DNA of 64,000 nt from Neoscytalidium dimidiatum (taxonomy: Eukaryota > Ascomycota > Dothideomycetes > Botryosphaeriales > Botryosphaeriaceae): assembly GCA_037367355.1 (NCBI GenBank), contig CM074696.1:1178001-1242000 (forward strand). The letters are read 5' to 3'. Made by a program: the position numbers and the translations under genes. Each line of letters opens with the position of its first letter. Position 1 is the first letter of the stretch. Positions 11,456 through 21,470 of the stretch are shown piece by piece. The notes under the pieces are model-generated. The model searched no databases, had not been told where the DNA came from, and saw only the letters and a list, made by a program, of their open reading frames with translations.

Positions 11456-12470
11456 TCGGCTACAGCGATCAATTCGCCGAGAACCTCCGTTCTTGAGCAT
11501 TTCGTTGCGGCAAGTCTGGATATTCCTTCGCTGCGCCTACACAACATACTTGAACACATCGACAACCTCTGCGGTACCGATGACTACTATGACGGCGGAA
11601 TGCTCATCTACTTGTGTCATTCAGGAGGGTGATGCCCGTCACTTCATATCTATTGCACACACCGTTTCTACGGTCTCACACCTCATGCTGAATGACTTGG
11701 ACCTTGGACGCGTGTTGCACCACCTTCCCCGCTGTTTGATCCTCTCTCTGCATCTCATACTCTTGCGATGTTTACAAACTGCAAGAGAATGACACCTGCT
11801 CGAGCATCGTGAATAACCACGTCCCTGACTCACAAATTCAACATTGGTCTTGGAATTACGACATCGGCATCAACAACAAACGTGACGACTTGGGTCAGGT
11901 GGTGGGGGACAAAATATGCATCAGGTCAGTGGCATTGCCATGGAAGATTGTTATGCAGTGGTCATCAATGCAGTGCCCCGTCTAACAACGCAGATGCCTC
12001 ACCCAAAAACATCGCCCCCGTCCAGTCGAGCGCAACAACTTCTGCTCCGAAATCTACAAACGCCGCCATCGGCACCAAGAAAACTGCTGCAGGAAACTCT
12101 ATATCGTAATCAAAGATGATAACAGGATGTGTGGGCCGGGTATGCATTCTGCGTTAGCGTCAGCGGCACGACAATCACCATTGTCCCACTACGACGACGA
12201 CGACGACAACGACAACTGCAACCATATAGGGTCCCCCCCCCAACCCAACGATTACGACGATGACAACGGGCGTGACCCCGCCCGGTCCAACGCATGGCGG
12301 TATCGCGGCCGGGGTACATGAAGTACGTGCTGCAGCAGGATGGGGTTTACTGTTATGACATGGCTCTGACCGCGGGAAATTCGCTGGACGAGCTGTACGA
12401 GCTGAATCCGGCGTTGGTAGGGAATTACTCGGGGTTGTGGCCGGGATGTACATATCGGGTTACTACGTGA
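11456..12470 (+). pseudogene. Decayed multi-LysM-domain protein gene
   Basis: At least four LysM-like segments lie in order on the + strand but in different frames. At about 11618-11690 there is a Cys-x-IQEGDA repeat start. At 11764-11925 there is a nearly whole domain beginning CDVYKLQENDTCSSI and ending VVGDKICI. At about 12085-12165 there is a shortened third domain ending WAGYAFCVSV, followed by a Thr-rich linker (ACG repeats). At 12318-12470 an open 50-codon segment ends LWPGCTYRV before a TGA. LysM domains bind chitin or related glycans, and secreted multi-LysM proteins are common in Pezizomycotina. At least four frameshifts, a TAG in the linker and a deletion in domain 3 separate the parts, so no intact product is possible by any intron model I could build. 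I saw no signal peptide. Confidence 0.75.
12318..12470 (+). other. Residual open LysM segment, 50 codons
   Basis: This is the last LysM module of the decayed gene. It is still open from an ATG to TGA, with the typical CYDMA, SLDELYELNPAL and SGLWPG positions of fungal LysM domains. It has no signal peptide and its ATG seems internal, so it is listed as a remnant, not as a gene. Confidence 0.6.
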
Positions 12471-13490
12471 GGAGGCATCATGGGAGAATAAGCGCTGGGT
12501 GGGGGGTGCGAGTACGAACGACGGCATTGGTGGGCTAACATATAAACCTATTGACACCCATTTTAGGACTATTGAGAGTTCTATTGAGGATTCTATTGAG
12601 GATTCTATTGAGGCTTCTAATTAAGGATTCTATTGAGGATTCTATTGAGGCTTCTAATTAAGGACTCTATTGAGGATCCTATTGAGAGCTCTATTGAAGG
12701 ATTATTTTAAGGCTCTATTGAAGATTCTATTGGAGATTCCATTGAAGATTCTATTGAAGATTCTATTGAAGATTCTATTGAAGATTCTATTGAAGATTCT
12801 ATTGAAGATTCTATTGTTGATTCTAGTTAAGAGCTCTACTAAGGATTCTATTAAGAACTCTATTAAAGGATTCTATTAAGGGCTCTATTGAGGATTCTAT
12901 TAATGGCTCTATTGAAGACTCTATTGAAGATTCTATTGAAGATTCTATTGAAGACTCTATTGAAGAATATGCCAGCCGATCAGTAGACCGAGCTGATGAT
13001 TGCCTTGACAGGCAAGAGAACCCGCACCTTATTTTCCTCACAGACAATGAGTGGATAAGTCATCGTGAACATATGTTCTCACATTAATAAAAAAGAGCTG
13101 ATGAGCCCTGTTCATACTGATCGTGTTCTGGGGAAATGCTAAACAATTACCGCTCGAGACAGCTTTACGGTGTCAACGAATCACACAGAGTAAAGGAGCA
13201 GACTTTCAAAAACACCAGCATGTCATGCTAGCATAACTTCTCCTTCCTTTCACATAGTCATATATATGCTTGAGCGCACGCACGATACACACAGTGGGAA
13301 AAACCAGATGATGGTTATAACACGCCGCCCAAGAGATAGAAAACAAAGACGAGAAATCTAAAGCTTGAGGAATCACACGCTGTTTGCTCGCCTGCCTGCC
13401 TGCCCGTCTGCTAAATCTTTCCCGCACTGCACTATTCCCACAAGAGAGGTGTAAAATTTGAAAATAACCGCAAGGGGTAATGGAAGTGCT
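12471..13490. other. Minisatellite and LSC2 downstream region
   Basis: Contains the 12-bp tandem array listed separately, then AT-rich DNA without a supportable gene up to the 3' end of the succinyl-CoA ligase gene, whose 3' UTR probably occupies the last few hundred bases. An open frame of 74 codons on the minus strand across the array is only repeat translation. Confidence 0.5.
12566..12967. repeat. 12-bp minisatellite array
   Basis: About 400 bp built from a degenerate 12-mer, best unit ATTCTATTGAAG. The purest part is near 12738-12812, where consecutive copies are identical; the flanks show variants (GAGG, TTAAG, GGCTCT). The period is a multiple of three, so all frames through pure stretches stay open and give meaningless peptides. 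Confidence 0.9.
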
Positions 13491-15091
13491 TTAGATGCCC
13501 AGAGTGAACTCGACGCCGACGTCGATGTCACGGGCCATCTTGACGACCTTGGAGAACTGGACCGACTTCTCGGCGGCGCTCTGCAGGTCGTCGATGGAGA
13601 AGATCTTCAGACCGGACTCGTTGATCAGCTGGTGGGCGGCCTCCATGTTGGTGCCCTGTAACCGGGCGATGATGGGAATGCGCAGGTTCATGCTCTGCAC
13701 GACCTGGATCAGACCCTTGGCGATGGCGTCGCAGCGCACGATACCACCGAAAATGTTGACGAAGATGGCGGTGACCTTGGGGTCCGAGGTAATGAGGTCG
13801 AAGGCCTGCTTGATGGCCTCGGGCGTGGCACCACCGCCGACGTCGAGGAAGTTGGCGGGCTGGCCGCCGTTGAGCTTGATGATGTCCATGGTGGCCATGG
13901 CGAGACCAGCACCGTTGACCAGGCAGCCAATGTCACCATCCAGCTTGATGAAGTTCAGGTTGGACTGGGCAGCCTTGACCTCGTCAGGGTCCTCCTGGGT
14001 GACGTCGCGCCACGAGAAGATCTCCTGCTGGCGGAATTCGGCGTTGTCGTCAAAGTTCAGCTTGGCGTCCATAGCCAGGACCTGGTGGTCAGTGGTCTCG
14101 GAAAGAGGGTTAATCTCAATCTGAGTGGCATCCTTCTCCATGAAGACCTTGTAGAGCTTCTGGATGGTATCCTTAGCGTCCTCGATGCACTGCTCGGAGA
14201 AACCCAGCTGGACTGCAATGTCACGGGCAATCTCGTCGGTGACACCCTTGTGGATGTCGATCTTCGTAGTGATAATGGCCTCCGGATGCTCCTTGGCCAC
14301 GGTCTCAATGTCCATACCACCCTGAGACGAAGCAACGATGACAGGACCCTGGGAGGCGCGGTCCATGAGGACGGCGAGATAGAACTCGCGGCGAGCAAAC
14401 TTGCGCTCGACGATGTAGACGGCATTGCAGAGACGGCCCTGGGCGCCGGTCTGCTTGGTGATGAGCTTGTGGCCGATCATCTGCTCCGCAAGAATGCGAG
14501 CCTCGGTGGGTCTGACTCCAGCACTAACATCAGCTGATATGGCCGTGGCTTGGGAATAACTCGGAGAGAATGGAGGGGGGCCCTACGAGTAGATAACCCG
14601 GACACCGCCCTTGAAGCCGTTGTCGAAGGTACCCTTTCCTCTGCCACCGGCAAGCACCTGGGCCTTGATGACCATGTCATCGCCGGCTACTGTTGTTGGT
14701 CAGCTGTCCCACGAGCCCTTTTCCAATTAGCACGTACAGATGCTCTTGGCCACGGCCTCGGCCTCCTGCGGCGTCTTCGCGACACTGCCCTTAGGGACAC
14801 CAATGCCATACTGCGCGGAGATTAGCGGGTGTCAGAACGCGTGTAGGGGTCTGCGGATAGGTGTTGTACGGATTCGAGCAGGGCGGCAGAACGGTATTCG
14901 TGTATGGAGAGGTTGCGGGTCTGCTGGAAGACGGAGTTCCTCGACTGAGCACCCTGGCGGCGGATTAGCATGGGTTTATGCGGACGGAGCGCAGCTGCAG
15001 CGCGGCGCGGGCAGCGTCAAAGGCTATCTCGTACCTGGGCGGACCTGAGGGCACTGGCCATAGGCCTTCCGGCGCGCGCCAGCTTGTACAT
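13491..15091 (-). CDS. LSC2: Succinate-CoA ligase beta subunit, mitochondrial
   Basis: Five exons on the minus strand: 15091-15035, 14953-14870, 14810-14738, 14686-14587 and 14511-13491, giving 444 aa. All introns (51-81 nt) are GT-AG and the total is in frame. The protein has an Arg/Ala-rich mitochondrial presequence, then [13 protein letters not shown], the ATP-grasp region with [14 protein letters not shown], and the C-terminal ligase domain with [13 protein letters not shown] and [10 protein letters not shown]. The family joins succinate, CoA and nucleotide in the TCA cycle as an alpha/beta complex in the matrix. The length matches the family. Its start is about 210 bp from the divergent gene at 15300, so the two share a promoter region. 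Confidence 0.95.
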
Positions 15092-15299
15092 GGTGGCTTT
15101 CTGGGCGATGAGGAAAGGAAAGAAAGGTGGAGCGGAGATGGTGATGCTGGAGAGTTGTGATAGAGTCCCGGGGTCACAAGCTGCTGTAGGTGCAGGTGCT
15201 TTTCGGCTCTTCTTGGCACCCGCCCGCATCGCAATGCCGTCGCCAACTTTTTTTTACACCACCATTGCCGAGCAACTTCCCCGTGCCTACAACACCAGC

Positions 15300-16307
15300 A
15301 TGCCGGCCGCGGTCCGCCCCGAGGATATCGCATTCAACCGCGTCAGCGTCGCCCTCGCCCGTAGCCAGAGCCTCGTCGCATCATGGCTGCCCCCGCGCCC
15401 GGCTGAAGACGCCACCGCTGAGAAGACGCCGGAGCAGCTGAAGCAAGCGGAATCCGCCTTGTTCACCCCCGGCTCCGATATGTATGCCTTAGGATTACTT
15501 TCCGCATCTCTCAAGTCAAATTTGCTCACAATTGCCAGCCTAGGCGTTGGCGCTGAGCCTCCTAAAGAGATTGGAGACGGCAGTTTCAAGCGCAACCAGC
15601 TCTCCTCCAACGACCGCCTCCGCCAGCAACTCCTAGGCAAGCATGCCGCCAAGAGCCGTGCTCCTCAGTCTATGGAGCATATGTCAGGTGCAGCTTCGCA
15701 TCTACCGATCAAAAAAGTAGAGAAACCGGCGAAACCTGCCCGTGTCCAGGACGACAGCGACGACGAGGAAGACGGGCGCGCCGCCATGTTCAAGTCGAAG
15801 AGGAGGACCGCATCTGCAACGGTGAGGAAGGAAGAGCCTAAAGATGGCAGTGGATCAGAGAGCGAGGTGAAAGGGAAAGTTTCATCGAGACAGGATACAT
15901 CAGCGGCGCCGGCGGCACAGGAAATGTCGAGGAAGAGGCCCGTCAGTTTCCTGGACGAGATACTGGAGGAGCGCTCCAAGAAGAGAAAGAAGAAACAGAA
16001 GCCCGATCAGGCAAAGCTCGAGGCGAGTTCTGAGCCGGAGAAGATGTCATTTAAGGAGACCCTCCAGGAAGTCCCTGAACTGACGATGAAGGAAACGCGA
16101 GGGGAAGACGAGGACAGCTCGGATAGATCTAATGAAGAGACAGGCAATTCAAGGTCAAGGCCAACTGCATCGAATGTTTTGGTCAAGGATAAAGAACCAG
16201 ACAAGCCGTCGACACCTGCAGACAGCATACTGTTCGACCGTTCTGACAAGAAGAAGAGAAAGAAGAAAAAGAAGAAGAGTAAGGGAGAGGCATCGGGACA
16301 ATCATGA
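15300..16307 (+). CDS. Basic nuclear protein of unknown function (DUF3245-like)
   Basis: Preferred model: exons 15300-15481 and 15539-16307, 316 aa. The start MPAAVRPEDIAFNRVSVAL begins the conserved-looking N-terminal region; an in-frame ATG at 15234 would add 22 aa. A 57-nt GTATGC...CCAG intron with a TGCTCAC branch site is frame-neutral. Removing it joins LFTPGSD to LGVGAEPPKEIGDG, which I think resembles fungal DUF3245 proteins; keeping it adds 19 aa. The remainder is acidic/Lys-rich and disordered, with several Lys/Arg clusters (KKRKKKQK, a C-terminal KKKRKKKKKK), pointing to the nucleus or nucleolus. The family assignment is from memory of motif pattern and is tentative. The gene converges with the thiolase gene, 84 bp between stops. 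Confidence 0.7.
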   Translation: MPAAVRPEDIAFNRVSVALARSQSLVASWLPPRPAEDATAEKTPEQLKQAESALFTPGSDMYALGLLSASLKSNLLTIASLGVGAEPPKEIGDGSFKRNQLSSNDRLRQQLLGKHAAKSRAPQSMEHMSGAASHLPIKKVEKPAKPARVQDDSDDEEDGRAAMFKSKRRTASATVRKEEPKDGSGSESEVKGKVSSRQDTSAAPAAQEMSRKRPVSFLDEILEERSKKRKKKQKPDQAKLEASSEPEKMSFKETLQEVPELTMKETRGEDEDSSDRSNEETGNSRSRPTASNVLVKDKEPDKPSTPADSILFDRSDKKKRKKKKKKSKGEASGQS

Positions 16308-16391
16308 AGCGGCCGTTCATACAGAAATATGATATCCAGACTTGCTCTAATTTTTTCATCGAGGGTGTTGCTACATAATGACGTCTCAAAA

Positions 16392-17712
16392 CTACTCCCT
16401 CACGATCAAGCTGGCCATGCCCATACCAGTTCCAATGCACATGCTAACAACACCGAACTCCTGGCTTTGCCTCTCCAACTCGGGCAGCAGCGTCGCCAGT
16501 TGTCTTGCACCGGTAGCGCCCAGCGGGTGGCCAAGAGCGATAGCACCACCCTTAGGGTTCACCTTCTGTTCATCGATGCCTAGCTTCCGCACGCAGTATA
16601 CAGCCTGGCTGGCAAAGGCCTCGTTGATCTCCCAGATACCGATTTCCTCTTTCTTTACGCCAGTGTAGTCCAGCAGCTTGGGAATGGCAATGGCGGGACC
16701 AACACCCATCTCGTCGGGAAGGCATCCGACAACCTGTGTGCCCGCCCACTTGCCGATGATGGAGTCATGTAGGCCGAGGGCGTGGGCGGTGCTACGGCGC
16801 ATCATGAGAGCCGCCGCGGCGCCGTCCGAAACCTGCGAGCTGTTTCCAGCGGTAGCGGATCCGTCGGGCTTGAACGCAGGCTTCATGGTCGACAGCTTTT
16901 CTACGGTAGTCGTCGGCCTGATGCCATCGTCCTTGGTGACCGTGATCTCCTCCTCATTCTCCGGGACCTCAGGGTCTGGACGAAAGCGTGTCGTCACGGG
17001 CACGATCTCGGCGTCGAACAGGCCCTCCTTCTGCGCTCTGGTAGCCTTCAATTGGGAGTGGGCGGCGAAGGCGTCCTGATCGGCGCGGCTGACGCCATAC
17101 CGCTCGGCCACGTTCTCAGCGGTGATGCCCATGCTCATGATGCAGTCGCGGGCATCTTTGACCGGGCTGTCCTTCAGCGCCGGCCACAGCACCGTCGGGA
17201 TAGCGCGCGAGCCATAGTTGCGCGTCATGCTTTCCATACCACCTCCAATGCCGACGTCAATGGCGCCGACCGCTATGCTGTGCGCGATTCCGGTAATGGC
17301 GGCGAGACCAGAGCTACAGGCGCGGTTCACGGTCTGGAAGGCGACGCTGCTAGGGTAACCGACGTGGTTGGCAGCCATGCGGCCGGCCTTGGAGCCACCA
17401 AGCTCGGATAGCACGGTGCCAATCTGGATATCTTGCACGGCAGCGGGGTCGAGCTTGGGGTTCTTGTCGAGAGTGGCTTTCAGCACCTGAATGAGGGCAC
17501 GCAAGTTAGCTTGACTGGCTGCGCAAGCGGAGGCGGACGCGGCCCGGAAGGAGGAATTGGCATACAGTTGCGAGAAGCTCGTGGTCATAAGCATCTTTCA
17601 GGCCGCCTTTCTTCGATCTTGTCACAGGTGTTCTCAGCGCAGACAAAAAAACAATGTCATTGGGGTTCTTTTGGAGAATGTTCTTGGCGCCTTTTTGTAT
17701 GAAGCCTGCCAT
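16392..17712 (-). CDS. 3-ketoacyl-CoA thiolase (acetyl-CoA acyltransferase)
   Basis: Exons 17712-17566 and 17486-16392 encode 413 aa. The intron is 79 nt with a GCTAACT branch site and phase 0. Thiolase signatures are clear: nucleophile Cys106 in NRACSSG, GGMESMTRNYGSR, NEAFASQ, the catalytic His in GHPLGATGAR, and the second catalytic Cys in CIGTGMGMA. The enzyme performs the last step of fatty-acid beta-oxidation, cleaving 3-ketoacyl-CoA with CoA. The start MAGFIQKGAKNIL is the only ATG near the conserved N-terminus. A longer frame upstream is Pro/Ser repeat from a GGA/GAA microsatellite in the leader. I see neither a PTS2 nonapeptide nor a C-terminal SKL (the end is IVRE), so the compartment is unclear. 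Confidence 0.93.
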
Positions 17713-19075
17713 GATGACGGGAACGCCAATTGCCCCGACCAACGATGAGCTCGGGGGAGGAGGTGGAGGAGGAGGAGGAGAAGAAGAAGAAGAAGAAGAA
17801 GAGAATTGGAAATGCCAGGACAAGTATGGATGTATAGAGAAAAAGAGAAGGGTAAAGGTTGCCGCGCGGGGGAAGAAATAACTACATGGTGCTTGGGGTT
17901 GTGGCGGCGGCCGGGGAAAGCTGTCGGAAGGGTTGCGGAGGTGCAGTTCGGCAGTGGACGCGGGCAAATGCGGGCGAATGCGGGCACGCGTCGGGGCCTG
18001 GAAGAACGGCTTGCCTATTCGTTCATCCGGCTACTTGCTACTCGTGTGCTCGACCGCTCCTCCACCTGCATCCGTTGAGCTTGGCCCTGAGCCCTGCATG
18101 CCGCCGACATGGCCTCTTCTTTCACGCCTTCGCCAACACTGCCTTGCGACAGTTTGCTTCTTGCTGCACACAGATCGGGAGGCTGTCGCGCCCAGCCTCC
18201 CCTCGGAGTCCCGAACAACGCGCGATCGGGTAGTGCCATTCCCGACGCCTTGTCGTGCCCACGAAGGCGGCTCTGTAGATGTCAGTGTCGGAAGCTGCGT
18301 CGTGATGCTGCTCGCAAGCTTTGTGCAGCCGTGTGAGGTCAGAGCATTTCTCCGCCCAGATAGAGTCATCAGGCCTCAGATCCGCAAGCAAACACACTTG
18401 CAGCCAGCGGACAGGGATCCCGGCAACGGAATCGCGCATCAGGGAGACACAGTTCTGGTGGTGCTTCAGATGACTACGCCCCCGGAAACTTGCAGCCATC
18501 GAGCCGCTAATGATGTCAGTGGGTGTTGACGGGCGTGCGCCGATGGTTGATGGCTCTGGGCCCAGACACGACGGGGCTGTTCGGCACCCTCAAGATTCGT
18601 ATCGCTGTCTGGGGAAGATGCGGGCCTCGTTTCGACAGGTTTCACAGCCCGAGCTAGCTGGCGCGCAGGCACAGGGCTGGCGACGATCGAAGGATTGGGA
18701 AGGACAAGGCGGCGCGGCCAGCACGCCGACTAAACCCTGCCGAAGATCGACTATCTCCGCCAAACGCCCTGCCGCTCTCCGTTCTTTTTAACAAATCCCC
18801 CAGCCCAACCGCGCAACGCACGCGCGAGCCTGTACGTGGGATCGTCATCAAGCCCTCACAACCGTGCCGGTCCCGAGATAAATGCAACAGCCCCCCGCCT
18901 ACGCTTCTGCCCCGAGATCCTGCTGCCAGCGCTCTCTTGCCCATGACCGCCCCAGCGCAGGAAGCTCGGCGGCTTCTCCCACACCGGCCTTTGCCTGCCA
19001 CCGTGCATATATCCCCTCGAAACCCACCGCCGTGATACCCCACCTGCGCTTCCAACCTGCAACCTCGCTGTCGCC
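17713..19075. other. Intergenic region between thiolase and transporter
   Basis: A divergent promoter region of 1.36 kb with no supportable gene. A GGA/GAA purine tract at about 17758-17802 forms the thiolase leader. The part next to 19076 is pyrimidine- and C-rich, typical of a fungal promoter. Open frames here have no recognisable domains. Confidence 0.5.
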
Positions 19076-20937
19076 ATGGCCGAGTCCTCGTCACGCCCTT
19101 TCTCCGTGAACAGCAGCCCGAATCCCGGCCCAGAGTCACCTACCAGTCGCCCGTCCAATCCCATGTTGTTCACCACCTCGCCGCGGTCATCGACATCCTC
19201 GGAGCACTCGTCCTCTTCCAAGCCTCCGTCGGCTCCTCACACCAGCGCTCAACGCCCGTCCGTTGTGCATTGGCCTGACGACGACGGGGCTGGCCATGGA
19301 TCGCCTGTGATATTGCAGAACGGGACGCATTCCCCCAAGGAAGAGGAATGGAATGAGAAGGATGAACCGCAGCGGCTCGCTCTGAGAGAACGCATACGCC
19401 ACTTCACCTGGACTTGGTTCACCATGACTATGGCAACCGGCGGAATTGCCAACGTGCTGCACAACGGTGCGTGAATACCCCTTCGTCTATCATATATTCA
19501 CGTCGACGACAGCCTCACGTGATAGTTGCGGCGTATTCATGCACTGCGATGCTCTCGCTCCAAATATCCGTTCGATCCCCGTCTAATTCAGCCTCGCAGT
19601 GCCCTTTCGATTTAACGGTCTCTATGAAATTGGTTGCGTATACTTTCTCCTCAATATCGCCCTCTTCATTTTCAACGTAGTCATGATCAGCACGCGATTC
19701 TACCTGTATCCCTCAACGTTCCGTGCCAGCTTCCTTCATCCTACCGAGTGCCTGTTCATACCCGCATCAGTCATTAGTTTCGGAACAATCCTTCTCAACA
19801 TCTCCCAATATGGAGTAGACTTCACCGGCTCATGGCTGGAAGACGCCATGGTAGTGCTTTATTGGATTTACTGCGGGATGGCCATACTATTCTCCTGTGG
19901 CATTTACCTCATCATGTGAGTACAAGCTTGAATATCTGCGCACTTCCAGGCTTTGCGGCTGACGATGGACTAGGTGGTCGACCCAGACATTCACTATTTC
20001 GAAGATGACGCCGGTGTGGATCTTTCCTGCGTACCCTTTGCTTATTGTGGGTCCGCACGCCGGAAATCTCGCAAAGAAGACAACAGGGGATCGGTCGCTT
20101 GATATCATCATTGGCGGGGTCGTTCTACAGGGAATCGGTTTCATGGTCTCATTAATGATTTATGCTGCTTTCCTCTATCGATTGATGACGCAAAAGTTAC
20201 CTCGAGAATCTCTGCGACCCGGTATGTTCATCAGCGTCGGTCCCTCTGGTTTCACAATCTCTGGGATCATCAGCATGGGCCAAATCCTACCTAGCTGCGT
20301 ACCCACAGATTTCATGGGAGACGGACAGCTTGCGGGCCAGATCAGCAAGATCATGGCCAATTGGGTTGGCATCTGGTTATGGGGGCTGGCGTTGTGGTTC
20401 TTTTTCGTCTCTGTCGGCGCCCATGCTAGTCCGGCTACTCGCCGCAGTCTGGACTTCGCCATGACATGGTATTCGTTCATCTTTCCGAACACGGCGTTGA
20501 CAACAGCAACATTCTCCGTCGCGAAAGCACTGAATAACAACCACGCCATCAACGTCGTCGGTTGTGTCCTAACAATCGGCATCATCATACTGTGGTTTTT
20601 CGTCGTCTACATGCAGATCCGCGCAGTGTTGACGAGACAGATTCTCTGGCCGCAGAAGCAGGAGGACCGCGACGAGGGCGGTTTCAAGGAGACACCGCAG
20701 CATGGCCAGACGAGGAATGAGCGCCGCAGGGAGCGCGTTGTTATCGAACTGGATAATGAAGAACCGTACGAGGGCAATAAGGTCCCGGCGCCGACACCTT
20801 TCACGCGGACCCCATGGGCAAGTAATACCAATTTACCCGAGCAGATGCAACAGGCGGAGCAAACACGTCAAGCGCAAATGCAGGAGCATCTGAATAAGAG
20901 CCTGCATAGAAGGAAGACCGATCTGCTTGTGCCATAG
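19076..20937 (+). CDS. C4-dicarboxylate/malic acid transporter, TDT family (Mae1-like)
   Basis: Three exons, 19076-19466, 19600-19915 and 19974-20937, encode 556 aa; introns are 133 and 58 nt, GT-AG. About 105 residues of Ser/Pro-rich cytosolic N-terminus precede the first conserved segment [21 protein letters not shown]. About ten hydrophobic spans follow, including [10 protein letters not shown] and WSLWF-like aromatic runs, then a polar C-terminal tail of about 100 residues with Gln-rich repeats. The TDT family includes fission-yeast Mae1 (malate uptake) and the sulfite pump Ssu1. The [10 protein letters not shown] segment fits the Mae1 side better, but sulfite efflux cannot be excluded. 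Plasma-membrane location is inferred from the family. Confidence 0.88.
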
Positions 20938-21470
20938 AGCTGAAAGGACACTAGAGTGGCATGAAGGAGCTATTAAAAGGCTTATTACTTCATGGGCCGT
21001 GTCTAAAGATCCCTTTTTGTTGTCTTTAATAGCTCTTAATCTGCCGTAATGATCAGGGAACTTCTGTTGGAGATTCAGCTTTTCACTGATTGTTTTCTTA
21101 GCTTTCCACAATTCCGAGCTATGGCGTTAGATCGAGCGGATACCCAAAGAGCTTAATTGAGTTCCTGATCCATTTATCACCAACCGTGACTGTAATTTGA
21201 CTACGGAGTTCTCTCACAGGCCAAACGATCATTGTGCACTTAGAAATGATGTTTCAGCCCCCATGCATTGCTTACGGTGACTCAGCGTTGACCAATCCTC
21301 TGCAATGAATATCTGCAGCTTCATCCTGGAAAAGACAAATTTCCTGGTATTGCTACCTGTTCGAATTCATCTTCCACACGCGTTTTCTGCTTATTTTTGT
21401 GGATACGTGTGCTCTTCTATTACCGAATATATTCCCGTTCTCCTGTTAGACTGCGAGCGATTTTCCGATG
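20938..21470. other. AT-rich intergenic region
   Basis: 3' flank of the transporter, becoming AT-rich toward the decayed HET gene. No supportable gene. Confidence 0.5.

Noticed and set aside
12823..13047. Minus-strand frame with Ser-Ile-Glu-Ser repeats
   Set aside because: Direct translation of the 12-bp minisatellite.
14970..15299. Upstream extension of the frame of the DUF3245-like gene across the LSC2 start
   Set aside because: It overlaps exons of LSC2 on the other strand and the shared promoter, and shows no conserved residues. The nearest sensible starts are 15234 and 15300.
17713..17967. Pro/Ser-rich N-terminal extension of the thiolase
   Set aside because: Translated from a GGA/GAA purine repeat in the leader; the conserved protein begins at the ATG at 17712.
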